A stretch of DNA of 64,000 nucleotides from an uncultured Eubacteriales bacterium (GCA_900540085.1 UQEU01000003.1:139454-203453), one strand, 5' to 3'. Positions 32,406 through 40,439 are shown, counted from the stretch's first letter. Program-made: numbers and translations. Notes: a model not told the origin generated them from the sequence alone.

Positions 32406-33071
32406 TTTTTTAAGTTTTTCACTGTTTTTTACAGTTATTTTACCACGACTCATTTCTATCATTTCTTCATTTTCAAAATACTTCAACATTCTTGAAACAA
32501 CTTCTCTGACAGTACCTAAATTTTGAGCCATTTGTTCGTGAGTTAAATAAATCTCGTTGCCATCTGTTTTCTCAACTTCTTCAACTAAAAACATTGCAAG
32601 TCTTTTATCAAAACTCATAAACAACACTTGTTGCAAAACCCATACAACATCGGAAAAACGAGAGAGTATTTTTTCCATAGCAAAATTTTTTGCGTGAATA
32701 TTGCTGCTTACAATACTGTCAAAACATTTTTCATCAACAATATAGCAAACCGACTCTTTTTCAGCGTCGATGAAAACATCAAAAGTTATCAAACTTAAAA
32801 CACACGACGCCGACATTACACAAACATCGCCGCCTTTAATATGGTACAAGGTAACTTCTCTGCCTTCCTCAGACATCACATATACACGCAAACTTCCTTT
32901 GACTACAATAATTGTACCTGTACATTCACATGAGCAATTATTTATATGTTCACCTTTGCGAAATTTTTTATATGTTGTTGCAGCAAGCAGTTTTTCCTTT
33001 TCATCTGTATTTAAAAAATCCCAAAAAGTTAAATTTTCTTTCAAGACATCCTTATATTTAAGTTTATCCAT
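32397..33071 (-). CDS. Crp/Fnr family transcription regulator
   Basis: This 224-aa protein has an N-terminal cyclic-nucleotide-binding-like beta-roll (about 15-130, GSLRVYVMSEEGREVTLYHI) and a C-terminal winged helix with recognition segment HEQMAQNLGTVREVVSRML. There is no N-terminal Fe-S Cys set like E. coli FNR, but a Cys46-x-Cys48-x-Cys50 cluster lies in the beta-roll, a possible redox or ligand sensor. The start at 33071 is preferred because GAGAG lies 9 nt before it; an ATG three codons earlier is too close. The convergent thioredoxin-like gene has a matching palindrome at its promoter. Confidence 0.9.
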   Translation of the reverse strand: MDKLKYKDVLKENLTFWDFLNTDEKEKLLAATTYKKFRKGEHINNCSCECTGTIIVVKGSLRVYVMSEEGREVTLYHIKGGDVCVMSASCVLSLITFDVFIDAEKESVCYIVDEKCFDSIVSSNIHAKNFAMEKILSRFSDVVWVLQQVLFMSFDKRLAMFLVEEVEKTDGNEIYLTHEQMAQNLGTVREVVSRMLKYFENEEMIEMSRGKITVKNSEKLKKLI

Positions 33072-33102
33072 TTTTTTCATCTCTCATATAATATTATGTT
33101 AA

Positions 33103-33132
33103 ATAATACCATGTAATGTGCTAAATAGTCAA
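33103..33132 (-). promoter_or_regulatory. Promoter of the Crp/Fnr gene
   Basis: Minus strand TTGACT (33127-33132), 18-nt spacer, TATTAT (33103-33108). No palindrome is seen near it. Confidence 0.5.
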
Positions 33133-33178
33133 ATTTTAGTATTAAATCAAAAAAATTTTACTTATGATAAAAAATAAA

Positions 33179-33202
33179 AATCGGTTGGAATACCAACCGA
33201 TT
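33179..33202. terminator. Terminator after the hexosaminidase gene
   Basis: AATCGGTTGG / CCAACCGATT with a 4-nt loop and A/T-runs on both sides. Confidence 0.8.
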
Positions 33203-33216
33203 TTTTCTTTTGCAAA

Positions 33217-34842
33217 TTATTTACGAGCGTCTTCAACTTCAAGGTCAGGATTTTTGAAGAAGAAGTTTCTCATATATTTTGCTCGTTTTAAAAGATTATT
33301 ATTGATGGCAAACTTGCGTGGAGCATAATTTACACCCAACTCTTTCAAAATGCTTTCATAGTCGTCAAGTCTTGCAACAAATGACTTGAAATCTTTTTTT
33401 TCTTTAGGAGTCCAGCCCACTTCACTTACTGCCGCAAGTCGAGGGAAAAGGTTGAAATCAACTTTTTCTATTGTGTGAACAAACTCAGTCCAAAGTTCGC
33501 CCTCAACTCCGAGAATATTTTTTTCTGCTTCAGGCTTCACACCGCTTTTTGAAGGTTCAAAATTGTATGTATTTTTGATTTTAACTTCACAGTTCGGATA
33601 GTCGAAATAAAACGACATCTGTCTGCTCAAAATCATCTGACCGCCTGAATTTACATAGTTTTCAGCCTTTTTATCTCTTTTAGGTGTCCAATACTGACCG
33701 ATAATTGATTTATCAAGGTTCTTCGCACCTAAAATCTCATTCCAACCGATAAGTCTTTTGCCTTTCTTTTTAACATATTCGTTAATCTGATTGTTAAAAT
33801 ATCCCTGAAGTTCATCAACAGAGTTAAGACCTTTTTCTTTAATAACTTTCTGACAGTCGGGGCATTTTTTCCATTCGTCTCTCGGAGCTTCGTCGCCGCC
33901 TATATGGAAATAAGGAGCGGGGAAAAGTTCACAAACTTCATCGATAATATCATATATAAAATCGTATGTAAATTGTTTGCCGAGACATGCCGACCTGTTC
34001 CACGAATTGTCTTTATAGCCGAGTTGAGTTTTAGGAACAACTGCACCGAAATAGTAAGCAACATCTGTATCGAGTTTTCTGCACGCAAGTTCGGGATATG
34101 CTGCCTCTGCCGCCGTGAAATGTGCAGGCATATCAATTTCGGGAATAACGGTAATTCCTCTTTCTTCTGCATACTTAACGACTTCTTTTACTTCTTCTTG
34201 TGTATAATATCCATTGTCTCTTTCGGGGTCGCTGACCGAAACAATATTTTTTTCTTTCCAGCCTGTACGCTGAGTGGCTTTTCTCTTTGCACCGATTTCT
34301 GTCAAAAGAGGATACTTCTTTATCTCTATTCTCCAGCCTTGGTCGTCTGTCAAGTGCCAATGAAAAATGTTTAATTTGTGAAGCAACATTAAATCAAGAA
34401 GCCTTTTAATTTCATCTACGGAGAAAAAGTGTCTTGAACAGTCAAGCATCTGACCTCTCCAAGAATATCTCGGAGCGTCATTGATTTTTACACAGGAAAC
34501 AGACAAAGCCTTTTTGCCTTTTGAAGTGTCAAATTTTCCAAGTTGACGAAGTGTTTGAATTGCATAAAGTGCACCTTTAAAGGTTGACGCTTTAATTTCG
34601 ATTTTATCACTTGAAATTGAAAGTTCGTACTCTTCTTCCGACAAAGACTTATCCGAAACGAAAACTACATCTGCATTTTCACAAACTTGTGTGTCTGTCA
34701 AAAAAACATTTTTAAAAATTTCATTGTAAAACTTTGATGCAGAAGAAAGTTCCTCATCAAAATGAACTGTCGTTTTTTCAGTCATTGAAAAACTTCCCGA
34801 CAATTCTTTTACCTTTAACGGCATAGGAATTACACTAATCAT
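33217..34842 (-). CDS. Cytoplasmic beta-N-acetylhexosaminidase, GH20 family
   Basis: This 541-aa enzyme removes terminal N-acetylhexosamines by substrate-assisted catalysis. The N-terminal GH20b domain (about 1-125) precedes the TIM barrel with HWHLTDDQGWR, IPEIDMPAH, the catalytic Asp-Glu pair in FHIGGDEAP and LWTEF. There is no signal peptide, so it processes imported amino-sugar oligosaccharides or muropeptides. The start at 34842 has AAGGAGAAA upstream; the 18-codon longer reading has none. It is monocistronic. Confidence 0.93.
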   Translation of the reverse strand: MISVIPMPLKVKELSGSFSMTEKTTVHFDEELSSASKFYNEIFKNVFLTDTQVCENADVVFVSDKSLSEEEYELSISSDKIEIKASTFKGALYAIQTLRQLGKFDTSKGKKALSVSCVKINDAPRYSWRGQMLDCSRHFFSVDEIKRLLDLMLLHKLNIFHWHLTDDQGWRIEIKKYPLLTEIGAKRKATQRTGWKEKNIVSVSDPERDNGYYTQEEVKEVVKYAEERGITVIPEIDMPAHFTAAEAAYPELACRKLDTDVAYYFGAVVPKTQLGYKDNSWNRSACLGKQFTYDFIYDIIDEVCELFPAPYFHIGGDEAPRDEWKKCPDCQKVIKEKGLNSVDELQGYFNNQINEYVKKKGKRLIGWNEILGAKNLDKSIIGQYWTPKRDKKAENYVNSGGQMILSRQMSFYFDYPNCEVKIKNTYNFEPSKSGVKPEAEKNILGVEGELWTEFVHTIEKVDFNLFPRLAAVSEVGWTPKEKKDFKSFVARLDDYESILKELGVNYAPRKFAINNNLLKRAKYMRNFFFKNPDLEVEDARK

Positions 34843-34954
34843 AATATTTCTCCTTAAATTAATAAATACATAGTCATATAATATTTTGAAACTCAATTAT
34901 ATAACAAAACCAATTAAAAATCATTAAAAAATATTAAACAATATCTGTAATAAC

Positions 34955-35422
34955 TTAACAATTCAAATTTTCAATATACTCGATTATTTCCTCTGCATTT
35001 GTATCGGGTTTTGCTTTTTTCCAAACTTTTTCAATAACGCCGTTTTCGTCTATCAAATATGTGCTTCGCACAACGCCGAAAGAAGTTTTGCCGTACATCT
35101 TTTTTTCTTGCCAAACATCGTAGTCTTTAATGGCTTTGAGTTCGGGGTCGGACAAAAGCACAAACGGTAATTCGTACTTGTCGGCAAAACGAATATGAGA
35201 CGCCTCGCTGTCTTTGCTGATACCTATAACTTTGACATTTAATTCTTCAAATTTTGAAAAATTGTTTGAAAAAGCACAAGCCTGTCTCGTGCAACCCGGA
35301 GTATTGTCTTTCGGATAGAAATATACGACAACTTTTTGACCTTTAAAATCCGAAAGTTTGACTTCGTTTGAATTTTTATCTTTTAAAACAATTTCAGGAG
35401 CAACTGTTCCCTCTGTAAGCAT
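34955..35422 (-). CDS. bcp: Thiol peroxidase, Bcp/PrxQ type
   Basis: This 155-aa peroxiredoxin reduces hydrogen and organic peroxides. The active-site loop reads DNTPGCTRQACAF, with the peroxidatic Cys in PGCT and the resolving Cys five residues later, as in atypical two-Cys PrxQ. FYPKDNTPGC, VIGISKDS and FVLLSDP are family marks. GAGGTGA precedes the ATG. It is monocistronic. An AT-rich palindrome (AAACAAATGTTT) lies upstream, but I do not assign a regulator to it. Confidence 0.93.
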   Translation of the reverse strand: MLTEGTVAPEIVLKDKNSNEVKLSDFKGQKVVVYFYPKDNTPGCTRQACAFSNNFSKFEELNVKVIGISKDSEASHIRFADKYELPFVLLSDPELKAIKDYDVWQEKKMYGKTSFGVVRSTYLIDENGVIEKVWKKAKPDTNAEEIIEYIENLNC

Positions 35423-35588
35423 AAAATCACCTCATAAAACTAATTTAAACAAACAAATGTTTACAAATTCATATTAACATAAAACGACAAAAAAATAAAG
35501 CAACCGAATAAAATTCAACAATCGCTTTATTAAAACAACATTCCCTATCATTATTCAATGTATTTCACGCAACTAAAATAAAAAAATT

Positions 35589-35619
35589 AAGGGAGAACAA
35601 AAAGCATTCATTCTCCCTT
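35589..35619 (-). terminator. Terminator of the SOS-controlled operon
   Basis: AAGGGAGAA / TTCTCCCTT stem followed on the minus strand by a T-rich run. Confidence 0.8.
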
Positions 35620-35636
35620 ATCAAAATATTTTATAT

Positions 35637-35963
35637 TCAGTTTTCTAAATAAAATGTTTCTGTTTTCTCAACGGCATAAAAACAGTATTTTAGTATGTTT
35701 CTCATTCTTTCGCACCCGTTGTCGATATGCTTTTTTACTGTTGGTTGGGTCAACCCCAACTTTTTTGCAACCTGTCTTTGCGACATATTTTTAAAATATG
35801 CGAGTTCAATACACTCTCTTTGTCTGTCGGTCAACTCTTTTTCCAAAATGATAGGTATCATATTTTTCATTACCCCAACCGTAAAAGAATTGCCTGTATT
35901 TGTTTCATATTCGTATAAATATTCGCTGATTTCTTCGATGGAGTTTTCAAAAGCATCGCTCAT
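35637..35963 (-). CDS. Sigma-70 region 4-like helix-turn-helix protein
   Basis: This 108-aa protein has a C-terminal sigma region 4-like HTH (ELTDRQRECIELAYFKNMSQ, then RQVAKKLGLTQPTVKKHI), and an N-terminal acidic helical part (residues 1-35). There is no region 2, so it is not a complete sigma factor; it could be a sigma-like coregulator such as a phage late-gene activator (ArpU-like) or a partner to the upstream protein. It overlaps the 69-aa gene by 4 nt (ATGA) and is second in a LexA-box-controlled operon. No phage genes are adjacent. Confidence 0.75.
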   Translation of the reverse strand: MSDAFENSIEEISEYLYEYETNTGNSFTVGVMKNMIPIILEKELTDRQRECIELAYFKNMSQRQVAKKLGLTQPTVKKHIDNGCERMRNILKYCFYAVEKTETFYLEN

Positions 35964-36169
35964 TCTTCATCATCTCCGTAATATTCGGACAAAATTCTGT
36001 ATGTTGCCCTGCACTCAAGTGCCATATCATAGTAAATTCTGATTTTCTTTCTCAAATTCATCAAATCCTGACCGCTGTAAACAGCCAGCAACGGTCTAAG
36101 TCCGTCAATTTTGTTACACAGTTTTTGATACTCTTTTTGATATTCTTCTGCAAGTTCATCAATCGTCAT
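35960..36169 (-). CDS. 69-aa helical partner protein, first gene of the SOS-controlled operon
   Basis: A short protein (MTIDELAEEYQKEYQKLCNK start) predicted wholly helical with heptad-like spacing, ending in an acidic YGDDEE. It resembles small ORFs that precede sigma-like regulators in clostridial genomes and prophages, but I cannot name it. AAAGGA lies before the ATG. The gene is translationally coupled to the sigma-like gene by a 4-nt overlap. The leader starts from a promoter whose spacer is a LexA box. Confidence 0.6.
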   Translation of the reverse strand: MTIDELAEEYQKEYQKLCNKIDGLRPLLAVYSGQDLMNLRKKIRIYYDMALECRATYRILSEYYGDDEE

Positions 36170-36221
36170 TTTCTCAGTCCTTTCACTACTTTAAGAAGCG
36201 AGTGGCGGCCTCTTTCCTACG

Positions 36222-36250
36222 ATATTAGTCGAACAAATGTTCTAAGTCAA
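36222..36250 (-). promoter_or_regulatory. Promoter of the sigma-like operon
   Basis: Minus strand TTGACT (36245-36250), 17-nt spacer, TAATAT (36222-36227), about 53 nt before the first gene. Confidence 0.8.
36230..36243. promoter_or_regulatory. LexA (SOS) box inside the promoter spacer
   Basis: CGAACAAATGTTCT contains the perfect palindrome GAAC-N4-GTTC and agrees with the Firmicute LexA consensus CGAACRNRYGTTYG at nearly every position. It lies between -35 and -10, where bound LexA would block polymerase. Confidence 0.8.
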
Positions 36251-36351
36251 TTTAAAGGGAAAAATATGGTACTGTAAAAATTAAAAAAAAGGATACATTG
36301 TAAATATTCAGTACTTTAATTAATATAATACAAAAAAGTTAATTAATTACA

Positions 36352-36380
36352 TTGACAAACTGTTGATAATGTCTTATAAT
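36352..36380 (+). promoter_or_regulatory. Consensus promoter of a small RNA
   Basis: Perfect TTGACA (36352-36357), 17-nt spacer, perfect TATAAT (36375-36380). Confidence 0.85.
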
Positions 36381-36386
36381 TTTACC

Positions 36387-36517
36387 TACGGTGCTGACAG
36401 ATATGCACCGTACATTTTCTTATACGGAGCCGCAATCGTGTAAGAATTTGTCCTCCTACAGTTTGTTATAAACAGAGAGGGGAAAGAGGTCGTGTTAACG
36501 ACCTCTTTCTTCTTTTT
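36387..36517 (+). ncRNA. Free-standing small RNA of about 130 nt, unidentified
   Basis: Between a perfect promoter and a very strong terminator lies a structured, apparently non-coding transcript. It has a first hairpin TACGGTGC / GCACCGTA (36388-36413), a second TTCTTATACG / CGTGTAAGAA, then a CCTCCT-containing segment that can pair with GAGAGG around a GTTT / AAAC hairpin, then the terminator. It lacks the SRP RNA signature and is too short for 6S RNA. A 22-codon ORF (36403-36471, MHRTFSYTEP) overlaps it but its start lies in the first hairpin with no convincing ribosome-binding site. Confidence 0.65.
36483..36513 (+). terminator. Terminator of the small RNA
   Basis: An 11-bp stem (AAAGAGGTCGT / ACGACCTCTTT) with a GTTA loop is followed by CTTCTTTTT. 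Confidence 0.92.
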
Positions 36518-36653
36518 AACGATATGAAAATAAAATATTTTAAACAACACAAAAAACACATCGTTTGAATTACGCTTGTTTATGTAAAATGTTGCAATTA
36601 GTTGTTCTTTTCATCTTCCAAATTATACATACTGACTTTTTTTTAAAATATTC

Positions 36654-36682
36654 TTGTAAAATCGCATATAATATGATAAAAT
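36654..36682 (+). promoter_or_regulatory. Promoter of the brnQ T-box leader
   Basis: TTGTAA (36654-36659), 17-nt spacer, TAAAAT (36677-36682). Confidence 0.5.
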
Positions 36683-36688
36683 ACTTGT

Positions 36689-36960
36689 CAACAAATGAAT
36701 TAAAAGATAAATTCTGTTGATGGGAACAAGTAACCTTTTAGAAATTTCAAAGAGAGGCAACGGTCGGTGTAAGTTGTCAAAGGACTATTTGAGTGAAATC
36801 ATCCCTGAGAAGCGAACTGAAACAAAGTAGGTAAGCCGGAGTTAAGCCCCGTTACAAGCGATACGCATTGTTAGATGCGTGCAGAGCCAAATTTTCTGTT
36901 TGGGAACTAAGGTGGTACCACGATTTACAAGTCGTCCTTTGATTGAGGACGACTTTTTTT
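36689..36960 (+). promoter_or_regulatory. Isoleucine T-box leader of brnQ
   Basis: A full T-box riboswitch is present. The Stem I distal part reads AGAGAGGCAAC-GGTCGGTGTAA-GTTGTC. The specifier is ATC (36798-36800) in the usual context GAA-ATC-ATCCCTGAG, matching tRNA-Ile(GAU). A Stem III hairpin is ACGCAT / ATGCGT. The T-box proper is AAGGTGGTACCACG (36909-36922) and the competing terminator is AAGTCGTCC / GGACGACTT (36929-36955) with T-run. Uncharged tRNA-Ile would stabilise the antiterminator and switch on the transporter. Confidence 0.9.
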
Positions 36961-36982
36961 ATTTTTTAAAGGAGTAGTGATA

Positions 36983-38377
36983 ATGAAGTTAGAAAAAAAG
37001 AAAATGATTCTTTTAAGTTTTATGTTGTTTTCACTGTTTTTCGGAGCAGGAAACCTCATATTCCCCCCATTTTTAGGTCAAAATGCAGGCGACAAAATGC
37101 CGTTTGCAATAGCAACATTTTTAATAACAGCCGTACTTTTACCTGTTTTAGGATTAATTGTTGTAGCACAATTTGAAGGTATAGACAAGCTTGCATCAAA
37201 AGTAGGAAAACATTTCGGTGTAATATTTACAATACTTGTATATCTTTCAATCGGACCCGGTTTAGGTATTCCCCGTGCTGCGTCAGTACCGTTTGAAATG
37301 GCTGTTGCACCGTATTTACCCGAAGACGCATCATTTACTGTTTTTATGTTGATATATTCAGCGGTATTTTTTATTATCGCTTCTTGGATAGCGATGACTC
37401 CGAACAAACTTGTTGAAAGAGTGGGAAAGGTTTTAACTCCCGCACTTCTCGTTTTAATAGTATTTTTCTTTATAAGTTTCTTAATAAAAGGTGAGTTTTC
37501 CGTTGCCTCCGCTGTCGGTGAGTACAAAACATCCGCAGCTGCAAAAGGCTTTTTGGAAGGCTATCAAACAATGGACACCATATCGGCTCTCAACTTCGGC
37601 CTTGTACTTGCCACAACTCTCGGCTCTCTCGGTATAAAGGACAGAAAAGGTATAGTAACAAACACGATACGCTCGGGAGCAATCGCCGGTTTAATTTTAT
37701 CGGCAGTATATTTGATGCTGTCCTATATGGGTATGGCAAGCAGTAATGTTTACCCTATTCAAGAAAACGGTGCTTGGACTTTGCGTTGCATAATCGAACA
37801 ACTTTTCGGCACACCCGGTGCAATTCTTCTTGCCGCAATCTTCACGCTCGCCTGCCTTACAACCTGCGTAGGACTTATAACATCTACATCACAGTACTTT
37901 GCAAGTATTTTCAAAAAAATCTCTTATCGTGGTTGGGTATTCATAATTTCAGGCTTTTCATTCATTGTCTGCAATCAGGGATTAAATACAATTCTCAGTA
38001 TTTCCGTACCTATCCTTAATGCAATTTATCCAATCGCAATAATGCTTATCATACTCGGATTGAGCGACAAAAAACTAAAAGGAAACAAATACATTTACCC
38101 TGTAACAATCACTTTTGTAGGTATTACAAGCATTTTATACTCACTTGAAACATTGAAAGTGCCTATGGGAAAATTCGGCGAAATGCTCCACAAACTTCCT
38201 CTTTATTCACTCGGTTTAGGTTGGGTTCTTATAGCTGTGATTGCCGTTGTCGCAAGTATTGTCGCTTGGGAAATTAAATGCAAAACTTCAAAAGAAAAAA
38301 TCGACAAAAACGACGATTGTTCATGTGAAAATGAATGTGTAAAATGTGTTGAAAATATTGAAAACATTTCCGAATAA
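36983..38377 (+). CDS. brnQ: Branched-chain amino acid transporter, BrnQ (LIVCS family)
   Basis: This 464-aa integral membrane symporter imports Ile, Leu and Val with Na+ or H+. It has about 12 hydrophobic segments; the first contains the family hallmark FSLFFGAGNLIFPPFLG and a later loop GPGLGIPRAASVPFEM. The C-terminus is a Lys/Cys-rich cytoplasmic tail (CSCENECVKC) that is unusual for the family. The ATG at 36983 has GGAG eight bases upstream; an in-frame GTG at 36977 lies within that spacing. It is controlled by the isoleucine T-box directly upstream. Confidence 0.95.
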   Translation: MKLEKKKMILLSFMLFSLFFGAGNLIFPPFLGQNAGDKMPFAIATFLITAVLLPVLGLIVVAQFEGIDKLASKVGKHFGVIFTILVYLSIGPGLGIPRAASVPFEMAVAPYLPEDASFTVFMLIYSAVFFIIASWIAMTPNKLVERVGKVLTPALLVLIVFFFISFLIKGEFSVASAVGEYKTSAAAKGFLEGYQTMDTISALNFGLVLATTLGSLGIKDRKGIVTNTIRSGAIAGLILSAVYLMLSYMGMASSNVYPIQENGAWTLRCIIEQLFGTPGAILLAAIFTLACLTTCVGLITSTSQYFASIFKKISYRGWVFIISGFSFIVCNQGLNTILSISVPILNAIYPIAIMLIILGLSDKKLKGNKYIYPVTITFVGITSILYSLETLKVPMGKFGEMLHKLPLYSLGLGWVLIAVIAVVASIVAWEIKCKTSKEKIDKNDDCSCENECVKCVENIENISE

Positions 38378-38446
38378 ATTAAACTTCTTACCGTGTTATC
38401 AATAAATATTGATATATACATTATTCGTTATAATTCTTTTCAAAAT

Positions 38447-38479
38447 AAAATATCGGAACGAAAACCGTTCCGATATTTT
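38447..38479. terminator. Terminator of brnQ
   Basis: A 14-bp stem AAAATATCGGAACG / CGTTCCGATATTTT, AT-rich ends, active on either strand. Confidence 0.75.
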
Positions 38480-38516
38480 ATATAAACCTTATAATTTCAA
38501 ATTAAAAATAAAAAAA

Positions 38517-38540
38517 CCTGCGTCGCAAATGCTACGCAGG
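38517..38540 (-). terminator. Terminator of the tRNA-Ser gene
   Basis: CCTGCGT / ACGCAGG stem 3 bases beyond the tRNA CCA end, with a seven-T run on the minus strand. Confidence 0.85.
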
Positions 38541-38542
38541 TA

Positions 38543-38631
38543 TGGCGCAGACGGTGGGATTCGAACCCACGGGGGATTTCTCCCTAACTGATTTCGAGTC
38601 AGCCCCGTTATGACCACTTCGATACATCTGC
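38543..38631 (-). tRNA. tRNA-Ser (anticodon CGA)
   Basis: An 89-nt class II tRNA on the minus strand. The acceptor stem is GCAGATG / CGTCTGC with discriminator G and encoded CCA (38543-38545). The anticodon stem-loop is GCTGA-CTCGAAA-TCAGT with anticodon CGA, reading UCG. The long variable arm (GGGAGAAATCCC) is that of tRNA-Ser, and the T-arm has GTTCGAATC. It stands alone, followed by its own terminator. Confidence 0.95.
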
Positions 38632-38773
38632 ATTTTGCAAAATTATATTTCTGCAACAGAGATTATAGTTTATTTTGTCATCTTTGTCAATAAATATAAT
38701 CTATTATTTACTTTAATTATTTGACACCGTCATTTTTAAGTATTAAAATAAAATAAGGAAAGAAGGAATTTAA

Positions 38774-39973
38774 TTGCTTACACTTGACAAAGTTTACCAT
38801 GCCTCAAGGGTTTTAAAAGATGTTATCAGAGAAACAGATATGATTTCTGCTCCAAACATCAAACCCGGCGTAAATCTTTTTTTGAAAACCGAAAATCTTC
38901 AAGTTACGGGTTCGTTTAAAATCAGAGGTTCATACTATAAAATTTCACAATTAAGCGAAGAAGAAAAGGCAAACGGCGTAATTGCCTGCTCGGCAGGAAA
39001 CCACGCTCAAGGCGTTGCACTTGCCGCAACAAAAAGCAATATCAAATCTATTATCTGCCTTCCCGACGGAGCACCCATTTCAAAAGTAGAAGCTACAAAA
39101 AAGTACGGTGCAGAAGTATGCCTTGTTAAAGGCGTTTACGACGATGCTTATCAAAAAGCACTTGATTTAAAAGAAGAAAAAGGCTATACATTTATTCACC
39201 CGTTTGACGATGAAGATGTAATCGCAGGTCAAGGCACAATAGGACTTGAAGTGATGGAACAACTTCCTAACGCAGATGTCATCGTAGTACCAATCGGCGG
39301 GGGCGGGCTCATCTCGGGCATAGCGTACACCGTAAAACAAATCAATCCACGCTGCAAAATATACGGCGTACAGGCTGCCGGTGCTCCGTCTATGGAAAAA
39401 AGTATAGCAGACGGACAAATCGAAACTTTGCCTAAAGTTCAGACTATCGCTGACGGTATTGCAGTAAAAACTCCGGGAAACAATACATACGAACTTTGTA
39501 AAAACTATGTTGACGGAATTGTTACCGTTACAGACGATGAAATAAGCGCTGCTATTTTAACATTGCTTGAACAACAAAAACTCATCGCAGAAGGTGCAGG
39601 CGCAGTACCCGTAGCGGCAGTTCTTTTTGACAAAATACCGGATATTCAAGGAAAAAATGTTTGTTGTGTAGTAAGCGGCGGTAATATTGATGTTACCATT
39701 CTTTCAAGAGTTATTGAAAGAGGTCTTAAAATGGGCGGAAGAACGGCAAATATCACTATTGCATTGTCAGACAAACCGGGACAACTCTCGGGTGTTTCAT
39801 CCATCATTGCAAATCTCGGTGCAAATGTTGTCAGCGTAAACTACGACAGCACCGACCTTGATATGAACATTACAGATTGCTATCTTAAACTTGCAGTTGA
39901 AACGAGAGATTTTGACCATATAATCGCAATTAAAAAAGCATTAGTTGACGCAGGCTTTGAAGTCTGCGATTAA
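38774..39973 (+). CDS. ilvA: Threonine ammonia-lyase (dehydratase)
   Basis: This 399-aa PLP enzyme deaminates threonine to 2-oxobutyrate, the first isoleucine-specific step, or serves catabolism. The PLP-lysine lies in TGSFKIRGSYYK; the phosphate loop is VPIGGGGLISG; the C-terminal ACT-like domain (about 325-399, NITIALSDKPGQLSGVSSII) indicates the shorter clostridial IlvA/TdcB type. It starts at TTG with AAGGAA 6-7 nt upstream. ridA follows 15 nt later, a logical pairing because RidA removes the reactive enamine it produces. Confidence 0.93.
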   Translation: MLTLDKVYHASRVLKDVIRETDMISAPNIKPGVNLFLKTENLQVTGSFKIRGSYYKISQLSEEEKANGVIACSAGNHAQGVALAATKSNIKSIICLPDGAPISKVEATKKYGAEVCLVKGVYDDAYQKALDLKEEKGYTFIHPFDDEDVIAGQGTIGLEVMEQLPNADVIVVPIGGGGLISGIAYTVKQINPRCKIYGVQAAGAPSMEKSIADGQIETLPKVQTIADGIAVKTPGNNTYELCKNYVDGIVTVTDDEISAAILTLLEQQKLIAEGAGAVPVAAVLFDKIPDIQGKNVCCVVSGGNIDVTILSRVIERGLKMGGRTANITIALSDKPGQLSGVSSIIANLGANVVSVNYDSTDLDMNITDCYLKLAVETRDFDHIIAIKKALVDAGFEVCD

Positions 39974-39988
39974 ACGGAGGTAAAAGAT

Positions 39989-40363
39989 ATGACAGAAAAA
40001 ATCGCTACAAACAATGCTCCGAACGCAATCGGACCGTATTCACAGGCAGTTAAGTGCAACAATATGCTTTACACAAGCGGACAAATTGCACTCAACCCGA
40101 AAACAAACAGCATTGAAGCAACAACTATCGAAGAACAGACAAGACAGGTTTGCGAAAACCTTAAAGCCGTTGTTGAAGCGGCAGGTTCTTCTATGGACAA
40201 AGTTGTTAAAACTACCTGTTTTCTTGCAGATATGAACGATTTTGCAAAATTCAACGAAATCTATGCAGAATATTTCACATCTAAACCTGCCCGTTCCTGC
40301 GTAGCAGTAAAAGAATTGCCGAAATCCGTACTTTGCGAAGTTGAGCTTATAGCAGAACTTTGA
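39989..40363 (+). CDS. ridA: RidA family enamine/imine deaminase
   Basis: This 124-aa trimeric protein hydrolyses 2-aminoacrylate and related enamines released by PLP dehydratases. The family marks are NAPNAIGPYSQAV at the N-terminus, LYTSGQIALNP, the catalytic Arg in KPARSCVAVKELP and VLCEVELIAEL at the end. ACGGAGGTAA precedes the ATG. It shares an operon with ilvA, matching the known functional link, and is closed by a terminator. Confidence 0.95.
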   Translation: MTEKIATNNAPNAIGPYSQAVKCNNMLYTSGQIALNPKTNSIEATTIEEQTRQVCENLKAVVEAAGSSMDKVVKTTCFLADMNDFAKFNEIYAEYFTSKPARSCVAVKELPKSVLCEVELIAEL

Positions 40364-40401
40364 TTTAGAGCATAAGGCACTTAAACAAAACATATTCAAA
40401 A

Positions 40402-40439
40402 GCAGTCGTAGCGTAAAACCAACAATACGACTGCAATTT
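40402..40439 (+). terminator. Terminator of ilvA-ridA
   Basis: GCAGTCGTA / TACGACTGC stem followed by AATTTTTAA. Confidence 0.75.

Noticed and set aside
35440..35460. AAACAAATGTTT upstream of bcp as a LexA or PerR box
   Set aside because: It lacks the GAAC/GTTC ends of LexA boxes and does not fit PerR.
35637..36169. Sigma-like operon as part of a prophage
   Set aside because: No other phage gene is found on either side within the window.
36403..36471. 22-codon ORF in the small RNA
   Set aside because: No ribosome-binding site and the start lies in a stable stem; kept only as a remark.
36387..36517. 6S RNA or SRP RNA
   Set aside because: The length is short for 6S and the SRP core sequence is missing.
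38409..38591. ORF ending with GADGGIRTHGG, across the tRNA region
   Set aside because: It is the well-known false protein made by translating the antisense of a tRNA-Ser gene.
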